A stretch of DNA of 64,000 nucleotides from Xiphydria camelus (taxonomy: Eukaryota; Arthropoda; Insecta; Hymenoptera; Xiphydriidae). Location: the NCBI GenBank assembly GCA_963678675.1, contig OY783199.1:16512348-16576347 (forward strand). Reading direction: 5' to 3'. Position 1 is the stretch's first letter. Every line of letters starts with the position of its first letter. The notes beneath the pieces are model-generated. The model was not told the origin of the DNA, made no database searches, and was given only the letters and a program-made list of their open reading frames with translations. The translations under genes and the position numbers were made by a program. Of this stretch, positions 49,175-58,329 are shown piece after piece.

Positions 49175-50542
49175 CTAAATGTTGTATCCATACAACGGAC
49201 CTTCCAAATAGGCCTTCATTAAGTCGGGAGAATTTCGTCTAACGCGTCGGCCGATCGGTTCTAAATCGTTGTAACATTTTGGAAATACCCTATCTATAAC
49301 AGCTCGTGCGTCTTCTGGTGATATCTTTCTCACCGCTATTACCGAATGCAAGGCTTTGTTCTTGACGCATTCCTGCATAAATGAAAAACGGTTTTGATCA
49401 GGATACGTGCATATAAACGAAACGTTCGATTGTAATATTTTAGTTAAAGATTCATCGGAGCTCCATCCCGACCTTGTGCCTCTCCCGTACGTTGAAAAAC
49501 GAAGCGTCACCCTGCGCGACGGCGCTGAGGAAGCTGCAGTGCGTCAGATTCGCTGCTCTGATTTCAGTGCAGGCCAGATGTTCCATATTTTTAAAGTCCA
49601 CGTGATTGTTACAATAATCGAACATGTGTATCATCTCGTGTATCAGAATACCCTGCGTCTTTGCTTTACCGTTACTGGCGTTTTGACAAATTACTATCTG
49701 CAAAATTGGATACCTATTGATGATTTAAATGCAAACCTAGTAACCGATGCGACACAATCTAGTCATTAGCTAAAATGACGCTTATTTCCAATTGACTCCT
49801 GCAAAAACTTATCAATTATGCTAATTAGGAGTCAATTTGAAAGGTAAATCAGCGGATTAAATGCAACACACCACCGCAGGGAACCAAAATGCTGTAATAG
49901 AAAAAAACCTCCTTCTCTTGCAAACATACCTGATTTAATATTGGATCGTATCCACCATTGATCATAGTCTCGGATAAATCGCAGCTTTCGCAACTAATGT
50001 GCCGTCGAATGTCGATAGTACTAAAAATATTTTTTACACTCATTCTAGGCGATCGGTAAAAAATGCAGTTTACTCCAAAATGAAAAATTATTCTTTACTT
50101 ACCATCCTGAACTCTTCAAGGCTGCCATCATCAGTTTTATCAACGGACCTGAAAAATTGAATCGACAATTACGATCATTCCGGATTTTTGAAAGGATTAG
50201 ATAAACTTGCTAAAAAAAATTAAGAATATACGTACTGTTCTTGGTACACCAGTACACGTTCTCTTCACATTTCAATTTGTCGATACCTGGCCGGCCTCCG
50301 ATACCGAAGACAGATGCTATCCAGCCACGGTTTAACTTGCCTCCTCTTCTCTCGGGATATAAATCATATCCATAATCCGAGAGGTTTTCTTCCGGGGGAT
50401 CCGTCGGGGAGTCAGTTTTATCACCCGGCTTACTCTGTTTTTCGTTGTCGTCTTTCCCATTTGTCATTATATAGTTGTAAGAAAATATACAGCCTTTATT
50501 CTTGAGGTTTACGTGAAACGGTATATTAATATTTTCTGTCAC
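49175..50542 (-). CDS. ATP23: ATP23, mitochondrial intermembrane-space metalloprotease
   Basis: ATP23 (human XRCC6BP1/KUB3) is an M76 zinc protease. In yeast it processes mitochondrial ATP synthase subunit 6 and helps its assembly. Five coding exons on the minus strand: 50236-50542, 50103-50148, 49930-50038, 49473-49697 and 49175-49372. The active-site motif HEMIH sits in GILIHEMIHMFDYC, followed by HLACTEIRAANL and CSF, all family hallmarks. IVICQN precedes it, as in human IVLCQN. CPLIKLMM-like SPLIKLMMAALKSSGC matches the human PYVKLLLDAMKHSGC segment. From the first ATG the protein is 294 residues. The in-frame ATG at 50467 gives 269, closer to the family (human 246), and may be the real start. 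Many Cys residues (CESCD, CVKNK, CYND) are typical. Exon 3 must use an AG 6 nt downstream of a better-looking tag, which would create a stop. Confidence 0.95.
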
Positions 50543-50950
50543 GTTGTTTATTATTAAATTTATCCCGCTGTAGATAGAGAAAATGCTTTTACGTAGAGGT
50601 TAGGTGAGGCGGTATACGATCACGTATGATGCAAGCTCACTGAACCCGCTAGACTGCAGTCATGCAGTGCAAAAGGCGTGGATGTTGGACTTGCAGCCAA
50701 TCGCCGCGAAGATACTTAGAAGATCTGCGCGCTATCTGACCATCAATATAAAAACTATCATTTTGATTTGAATATCTCTTCGGCAGCAAAGTGATGGGAC
50801 ATGTATTTCATTTTTAGATATTATCCGACGGACTATAATTAGAAATTTGTTAAATTTTCAATGTACTAGAAGAGAAAAAAAATGATTAAACTACGAGAAC
50901 AACATTTTAGATAAGTTAAAATTGATCCTTAGATCGAGTTACATGTCAAA
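50543..50950. promoter_or_regulatory. divergent promoter region, ATP23 / IQCE-like gene
   Basis: 408 bp separate the two divergent start codons. Both 5' untranslated regions and promoters must lie here. No TATA box is evident. Confidence 0.6.
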
Positions 50951-52030
50951 ATGTTCAGAAGGGCAAACCCTGTCAAAAACCAGGTGAAACTTGACAGTGT
51001 AAGAGTTTTAACTTCGACAACTGCAAATATTTTTCCAGGAGGACTTGCAGTATGACGTATTTTGCCTGAAACAGAAGCTCATTGTAACGTTAGAGGAGAA
51101 TAAATTGCTTAAAGTAAAAGTGCGCAAACTCCAGAGCGAAATCGTTAAGAAAGATAAACGGATGGAATTTCTTATCAATCCTAAAAAGGTATTGCGAACT
51201 TCCTTCGGCGATGGGATTTAATCATTTTTAATGAGTACCTATATCAATTAACATATTTATATCTCGTCGCAGAATGAAGATATCAGAAAATTAATCTGTG
51301 ATCAAGGAGGAAATATTATATTAAATTTACAAAAACGCGTTAAACAGCTGGAAGAAATTCTCTTGCAAAAGGAGTTACAATTTCAAAAATATTGTAACGA
51401 GATGAAAACTGTGTGTCTGTATTGTCATCGTCCAAGTTATAAGGTACTTTACAAATTCTTCTTTTAACACTTTGGAAAGAAATGAAGATTATTTTCCATA
51501 AACCAAGCGACTCGATACATTTCCAGGATAAAAGAAAAGAAGCGAAGACCCGTTCTCCTGCAAACGTTAATCATCTAACTTCTATTACCACACTTAGTCT
51601 ACCATCTCGTATTTCTTCCGTCACAAAATACGCATCTAAAAGAACGGAGTTTTCGGAAAGTACCCTGGATTGCGCGAATGTTAATAAAGAAAGACTGACG
51701 AAGGAAAGATCCAGTAAAAGAACTAAGCAATCGCAAGGTCGAAACAAACTTTCTCTAGTATCAAAGACGTATTCTCAATTAGTAGGTCTATTACGTAATA
51801 TTTCGTGTTACTAAATTGCATTTCCTTATTTATGACATCTATCGATCAAATCACAGGTAGTCCCAAAGAAACTAAATGAGTTCTCTAAATGCAAAAAAAA
51901 ACCAAGTTCTACTCACGATCACGATATGCTCAAAAATATGCAATTGAGAAATTTTGATAAGGAGAACATTAGTGGTCTTACTGCGAGACAAACTGAAGCG
52001 GATAATAATCGTCGGCCGAGGCAAGTGTGA
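50951..52030 (+). CDS. IQCE-like coiled-coil protein
   Basis: Five coding exons give 260 residues: 50951-50983, 51039-51188, 51273-51443, 51527-51781 and 51857-52030. All junctions are phase 0. Residues 12-118 are strongly coiled-coil. The segment EENKLLKVKVRKLQSEIVKK followed by DKRMEFLIN resembles the conserved block of vertebrate IQCE (KLRRLEEENSRKDRQIEQLL-type), and QKRVKQLEEILLQKELQ resembles its following helix. IQCE sits at the ciliary Ellis-van Creveld zone and supports Hedgehog signalling. The remaining half is Lys/Ser/Arg-rich and disordered, and no IQ motif is visible, so this is a short relative. It has a CLYCH Cys pair of unknown role. Intron 1 is only 55 nt. It is divergent from ATP23 and followed at 78 nt by another small coding region. 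Confidence 0.65.
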
Positions 52031-52108
52031 CAAAACGTAATAGCGGTAGAAAATTGTAAAGAGAGACGAATTTGAAGTCGTAGTTTTATCTTTGCATTTC
52101 TTTCCAAT

Positions 52109-52448
52109 ATGAATATCGAAAACCAAAGTTACTTTATCCTGGCGGTTGGTGCTTTAATCTATTCTTATGCATATAGAATGCTGGAAATCGTTCCCGAATT
52201 ATACGAGCAATCTAACGATGATTTTACATTTGAAAATTCAATTCGTCCATCTGTGATAATGTTAGTTTGCTTTACCTAATACCTCACTCGCTAATTACGG
52301 AATTATGTCATAAATTTTCTAATATTCTCTATTTTTAACAAGTGGATCAGAAGAAGCATCATCACATGGAGATAATAATAAAACAAAAATAGAATATGTT
52401 CTTGACTCTGAAGTGAGTTCGGATGGAGAAGATTTGTACATACCTTGA
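52109..52448 (+). CDS. hypothetical 85-residue single-pass membrane protein
   Basis: Two coding exons, 52109-52260 and 52343-52448, are joined by an 82-nt intron (at gttagt, aacaag). The phase is consistent (2 then 1). The protein starts MNIENQSYFILAVGALIYSY, a single N-terminal hydrophobic segment (residues 8-22), and ends in an acidic, Ser-rich tail (EYVLDSEVSSDGEDLYIP). I do not recognise the family. The ATG is 78 nt past the stop of the IQCE-like gene with no AATAAA between them. AATAAA at 52780 follows. It may be a separate gene with its promoter in the preceding exon, or the second frame of a dicistronic transcript. Confidence 0.5.
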
Positions 52449-53638
52449 AGCGATTTTTTTGAGCCCCGAATCCGGCGACCATGACAGAAATTCGATGTAG
52501 TGTCAGTCGAATATTCACTCATAATGTTCGTTATAAATCATCCGATCATTCCTTTGTACAAGATTATTTCCTTTCCACCAATATATTTAACTCTTTCACT
52601 ACTCTAGGTATTGTGGTTCATAGAATTATTTTATTCTGGCCACTAAAATTCGCTATTATCGTCTTAATGGTTGCCTCGCAAAGAGCATTATCTTTTTACA
52701 TTCTTTTATATTTCATCACTTACAGCATGTAAAGATTACACAGTTTTATATCATAATGTGCAACTTATATATACAAAGTAATAAATAATTAAAAATACCG
52801 AATTTTGCAACGTAGTTGTAATATGCTAGAATAAATATGCGGAAATATAGTTCGCATCGATTAAGAATGAATTCTCGGTATTGCGCACCCGCAACAACGT
52901 TACTATGATAAACTTACCTAATAAATATTAACTCGAGATACAATTAGCAATGTATCCTCGACTAATTGATGAACATGCACGACTACACACATTTGTAATA
53001 AGCTACTGCTAAGTAATCACACCGTCTGTTACGCTTTATGACTTTCTAATTCAGTAAGTGAATAATCTCAAATATTAGACAGTAATATTATTACTTTGAT
53101 ATAATAGCAAAGTGGCCCATAAATAGCAACACATTACGTACTCACGATTTACGCCCTACAATATAGATACTATAATACATAGTTAAGCAACCAATAATTT
53201 TATTAATGTAATATAAAATTCCAAGTACAAATCGTTACGATATTGCAAAAGCAAATATCATTTGCTTATATCATTTGTGATGTCGAGTACAGTGTGATTC
53301 TGTCAGGTACGCGAGAAAACTTTACAGCGTATTCCCGCTTTGTTACTTTTGATAGGATTTCTAGGTAGAACACAGGTTCTAAACAAAGAATGGGCATTTG
53401 GTTCTACATTTCATCAGTCGAATATCACATTTTATGACTATGCGTAATTTTTCACATAAAATTGATTGGAATTTCATTGTATGACGCGTTCCAGATGAAA
53501 AATGCGTAAGCAACCAACGACTAATAGCTTGCACGAGAGAGAAAGACATCGATGTAAACGATTAATTGAAAATTATCAATTTCAATGCGCCGCATGAAAT
53601 GGTTTAAAAAAGAACGGATGTCAAGTATAGAAAGAAAA
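52449..53638. other. intergenic between convergent genes
   Basis: 1.2 kb of AT-rich DNA between the 3' ends of the small membrane protein gene and ARL6IP1. AATAAA at 52780 (+). The 83-codon frame 52481-52732 lacks recognisable features. Nothing else is seen. Confidence 0.5.
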
Positions 53639-54864
53639 TTAGGGCTGCTTACGATGCATGACGTAATCGTACATGAATTTGATCGCATGCTGCGCTCGTC
53701 CTTTATGTCTGAGTCCTGGCATCAGCAGAACCGTATTTGCTGTAAAGACGTACACATGACAGCGGTTTAAATACAATTCAGGAAATGATGTAAGAACATT
53801 TTTCACATTGTCCTAGCTAGCGTTCGTTTCAACGATCACTGGCGTTCGGTATTTGTGTAAATAAGATGATAATATTACCTGCAAGGTAAATCAGGAATAG
53901 ATTGTTTACAGTATTTCCAAGCCAGGCAAGAAAAATGAGGCAGAGTATCATGGATCCGTAGTACTGAAAGTAATTAGTTATCAGTACAACTGCATTCAGA
54001 AATATTAACGTAACTACACTTTTTTCGAGATCAATAAAGGAACAGTCTCTTGCTATTGTAAAAAATGCGCATAACTCTGAACAAATAATTCCTACAGAAA
54101 AATATCTTCTGTAGGAAAAGTTTGTCATTCTTTGCTGGTATATCTTTTGTTACTCACAAGATTTGGACGAGTATTCCGTGCTTGCAATATCGTACTCCAC
54201 GTGTTCTGTAACTGAAGCATAGTAATAGAAAGATTCTGACAAATCTCATCCAACTTCCGCTCCTTCTGTCCTGTCCAGCTGTTCGTAGAGAAGAAAGCAG
54301 AGGACAAAATCGGCACAAAGTAATCGACCAGGGCAACCAGCAGAAGAGTCATGGAAATGATTGTGAGTAAAGCCGGCTCCAAGTACCAGACCAGCCTACA
54401 ATTGAAGAAAAATTGAATTGAATGTACGTCAAGACGATGTTGATCAAATGTTTTGGTATAAAGGAAATGTCAGGATTGTATTAAAAATCACAAGTAGAGA
54501 ATAAAACGAAGCTCACAAGAATATAGAAGTTGTCAATCCAAGAATTAGGCCGGGATACCAAGATTGCTCCCACAGCAGCACTGAATTCAAGGGGAGGATA
54601 ACTTCTCGCCAGCATTCCATCTTTCTCTTCAATTGCTTCATATGCTTTTCCTGCAAAGCGACCGGTCGCGATCAATCAGTCGCCTACAAATCTGACTGTC
54701 ATTAATTTTTTTTCCATGCAAAACCATCTTGTCCCAGCGAACACAAACGTACATGTTGATTTGCAGAGGGACGCGTGAAAACAAAATTTAACCCTAAATA
54801 TCGAATCATTCCCTCGCAACGAATCAATAAGTCTCACCTTCTCCGATGTCATAGCTTCTGGCAT
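53639..54864 (-). CDS. ARL6IP1: ARL6IP1, ER-shaping membrane protein
   Basis: ARL6IP1 is a reticulon-like hairpin protein that shapes ER tubules. Five coding exons on the minus strand give 194 residues (human 203): 54838-54864, 54517-54650, 54158-54395, 53879-53963 and 53639-53739. Matching blocks are LKRKMECWREVILPLNSVLL followed by WEQSWYPGLILG (human EQLQGWGEVMLMADKVLRWERAWFP region), LVDYFVPILSSAFF followed by NSWT, and KLDEICQNL. LAWLGNTVNNLFLIYLA and the LLMPGLRHKG end also match. Four hydrophobic segments form two membrane hairpins. The tail ends VMHRKQP, whereas the vertebrate tail is Lys-rich with a KKNE-type retrieval signal. It is divergent from UBE2S, with 431 bp between start codons. 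Confidence 0.93.
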
Positions 54865-55295
54865 CTTATCCGTACGACGATCCGTGCGTTTAAATTTGTT
54901 TAAACGCCAAATGCGATGCTTATAGGAACAACAAAATATATCGTACGACGGAAGTTATACCTAGTCCGTAGTAACGCCGGAATTCTCTCACTTGACGATG
55001 ACAATAATTACAGCACTCGCATCGGAGTTACTGCGAAATTTAAATAACACGCAGTTTTCGCGAAAAACGCACGTATCCGACGATCCTCCGCACGGAAAAC
55101 ATGAAATCGACGAGAATCGAATTTTGGCGTGGAGGCTATGGTAGCGCGCTCGCGATTGGCTGTCGATTCAAAATGTTGGTTATTGCAGAGGCGACGTCGT
55201 GCTGATGTTGTGACGTTAAGATTTTATTGTGGTGTACCTTGATTACCTGCATCCCCGAAGCTTTTGGTTAAAAATTGACTCAAAATTGACAAAAT
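54865..55295. promoter_or_regulatory. divergent promoter region, ARL6IP1 / UBE2S
   Basis: 431 bp between divergent start codons. The middle (about 55040-55200) is CG-rich. No TATA box stands out. Confidence 0.6.
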
Positions 55296-56765
55296 ATGGC
55301 TGCGGTCAGCTCGGTAAGCGATCCTGGATCATTGATTCGACGAAATTTCAACTTTTGCCTCGAAAATTGCGTTGTTTATGTCCGCATTGGTGGTCATGGT
55401 GTACTCGATGATGCAGTACCTCGCACGAATTTCTAATATCAATCGTGCCCCTTCAGATATCAAATGTCGAAAACCTCTCGCCACAAATCATCAGGCAAGT
55501 CGCGAAGGAGATGAGTGAATTATCCACCCAACCTCCGGAAGGCATAAGGGTCGTTTTGAACGAGGAGGATGTCACGGACATTCAAGCTGTCATTGAAGGT
55601 CCTGGTAAGGGTTGTCGATATTTCTCGTATCGATTGATGTTTGCTTTCGAGAAGCTTCTTGGGGAATAAACAGTGCCTATCGATGCACTCTTAAAGGATA
55701 AACGCGTTTTTTGACCACACATTGCAGTCTTAACCTTACAGTTAATCATCACGCCGCTCCAAAATACCTTATAGTTAATCATCGCGCTGCTCCAAAATAT
55801 GTTTTCGGCTTTGGTGCTGTTTAGAAAGATGAGATTCTATTTACAAGATATCACTATTTCGCTCGACAAGTTATGCCTAAAATATCAATTGAACGTAATT
55901 AGAAATAGCAGATATTATATATACTAAGCTAAGCTCGTTAAATTTTATCTATTTACCGTATGGAACAATATGTGGTAGATTCGCATGAATTTTAGGAGAC
56001 CTACGAGTCATATTCTTGCTCTCAATTTAATACTTTGAATACTGAATGGTAAAATACATTAAATTTATTCTCATATTTATTTCCTTTCAGCTGGAACACC
56101 TTACACCGGTGGTTTCTTCAGAGTTAAACTAGCATTGGGTAAAGATTTCCCCCAGGGACCACCGAAAGCGTTCTTCCTCACCAAAATTTTCCATCCAAAC
56201 GTTGCGAAAAATGGAGAAATATGTGTCAATACCTTAAAAAAGGATTGGAAATCTGATCTCGGAATAAAACATATATTATTGGTAAAAAAATCAGATATTT
56301 AACTACCTATGCATTTTTATGGCGCAGCTTCTTTTATTTTTTGAAAACTGATAGATTTTCGATCAATCTATTCTGAAATTGTTTTCAGACTGTGAAGTGT
56401 CTGTTGATAGTACCAAACGCAGAGTCCGCGCTGAACGAGGAAGCAGGCAAATTGCTTCTGGAGAGATACGACGATTATTCAGAGCGAGCAAAAATGATGA
56501 CGGAAATTCACGCACAGGTAGGCTCTCCGCCTTAATTTGCGGCTATAACAAATAATACGATCTAACTCTTCATCCGAGAATTTTGTGTTATAAAATCAAA
56601 TCTATCAAACAGGGCGGCGGAAAGGGCAGCAAGGCGGGTCTCGAAAGCTGTGCTTCAACCGAAGTTGGAGGACCCGTCGCAAAAAAGCATGCCGGGGATA
56701 AGAAACTGACTGCTGAAAAAAAGAAGATGTTAAAAGACAAGAAAAGAACACTGAAACGGTTATGA
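55296..56765 (+). CDS. UBE2S: ubiquitin-conjugating enzyme E2 S
   Basis: UBE2S elongates Lys11-linked ubiquitin chains on APC/C substrates in mitosis. Five coding exons give 212 residues: 55296-55313, 55457-55604, 56091-56281, 56389-56517 and 56613-56765. The UBC fold shows [31 protein letters not shown], the HPN motif at 90-92 and the catalytic Cys100 in [30 protein letters not shown] and a Lys-rich tail ending TLKRL follow; the family's terminal Leu-Arg-type end binds the APC/C. A 6-codon first exon (MAAVSS) replaces the MNS start of vertebrates. The ATG at 55445 is rejected because it lies before the acceptor of exon 2. Intron 2 contains a 33-bp tandem duplication. Confidence 0.97.
55734..55799. 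repeat. 33-bp tandem duplication in UBE2S intron 2
   Basis: Two adjacent 33-bp units, CCTTACAGTTAATCATCACG onward and CCTTATAGTTAATCATCGCG onward, with three mismatches. Confidence 0.9.
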
Positions 56766-58329
56766 AAGGTGGACCTTGTTTGCCCATGTTTTCTTTTAAA
56801 TATAATTTAACATCCTGGTGTGGCTAAGATGTCCGATGTTGTACACAGTAACTTCATAGTAAAAATTTATTACCTGAAGATGACTGATCTTATTAAGCAA
56901 ATAGCAAATTGTAATATTAGCGTTGCATGACAAAAAATGTAACAGATGTATATGAGTTCGAATTTACTTTCTTCTTTCGTTTTCTTTACTTTCCTCATTC
57001 GTGCACCAAGTTTACAATTGTCGGGCGAAGCTGTATTGGTCGTGCATTCGTGACCGCAGTACCAGCAGATATTTTTACATACGTGTACAGAATAATATAT
57101 GATGTAATGATGAAAATCAAACGATAACGATTCAAACGAAATATAAGCTTTCTCACAGTATCTCAGCCATGCTCCTTTTTGCAAAAAAAGTCATTCCCCT
57201 AAATACGAGCTTCTCGTTTAATCGCAAAGAAAGGGACGTTAATTGTTGACAAAAAGGGAAGGAGAAACAACTTGTACATGCTTATGTACTTCCTTTCTTT
57301 TATTAGTCAAATAGATTTAGAGTGCTCCATTCTTCAGTCTTGGTCTACTGCCTCGCAGTACGTATGTTCGTGTCATGAGCGTGCATACAGTTTCTTACAC
57401 CTCTGGTCTATTATTGCATAACAACTAAGTTACCAATGTTTCGACTAGTTAACATTATCTATTACTATACTCACAGCCTTATTCCTCTATGCCCTAAAAG
57501 CTATGTATAGTGGTAATGTTCATTTGTGGTATCGAACATTTGTTTTTAGTGTTTGTTATAAAAATATTACAATGTTAGTATCAACACGTCGATTTATAGT
57601 TCAATACCATATGGCAACATTACTACACGGTGTTATTTTACAACGCCAGTTCGTTTGGAAAAGACTTGTATTGTATCTTGAGGAAGTAAATCCAAAGGTT
57701 TTTAATTCTGTTTAACAATACTAACTTAGTAGACTCGGGGCTGATAAGCACATTGCGTACTTTGATAAACAACAACTTTTGAAGATGAATTTTAGTGTAT
57801 TTTCCAATTCTTGATCACACACGCACGGTAGTACATACAAATCCATGGTCTTTAATATTACGTCGTAGTTTCATAATCTTTTTGCAATAACTAATTAAAA
57901 AAATTAACCCCTACAATTACGTCCGTCATACGTTCAAACTCATTTTGTTCACTTTCTTGCTCCTGACTTTAGAAGCGAACGTCATAAATAAAAAACCCTC
58001 TTAAAAAATCCAATGAAATATTTGTTTATCTTGCTAATCGTATAATTACATAGTTTATCGTATGCAGTTTGCAAAATAAGATAGACACATTGCGTGTTCA
58101 AATATGTCGTACATTCAAGGACCGTTTTTCTCACCTTCTCGTTTCTGACTTCGGGAGTGAACGTCTTAAATAAAAATTACTCTTTTAAAAGAAATTCAGT
58201 GTAACTTTTTTTTTTTCGTTAATGATTAATTACACATTTTATCGTATGCCGCTTGCAAAATAAGAGGAACACCTTATGCGTTCAAGTCAAATGAAAACAG
58301 ATGAGTACAGAGCGAAGATTAATGTTACG
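56766..58329. other. intergenic between convergent UBE2S and ALYREF
   Basis: 1.6 kb including both 3' untranslated regions. A 180-bp tandem duplication lies at 57929-58288 (separate entry). The 104-codon minus frame 56870-57184 and others show no family features. Confidence 0.5.
57929..58288. repeat. diverged tandem duplication, period about 180 bp
   Basis: The two units share TCGTATGC, TTGCAAAATAAGA, a TTAAATAAAAA-like block and a GAACGTC block followed by ATAAATAAA or TTAAATAAA. The second unit ends 41 bp from the ALYREF stop codon, so it probably lies in the ALYREF 3' untranslated region. Confidence 0.75.

Noticed and set aside
55445..55456. Alternative UBE2S start at ATG 55445
   Set aside because: It lies in the polypyrimidine tract before the exon 2 acceptor. 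The ATG at 55296 with a gtaagc donor gives a phase-correct 6-codon first exon.
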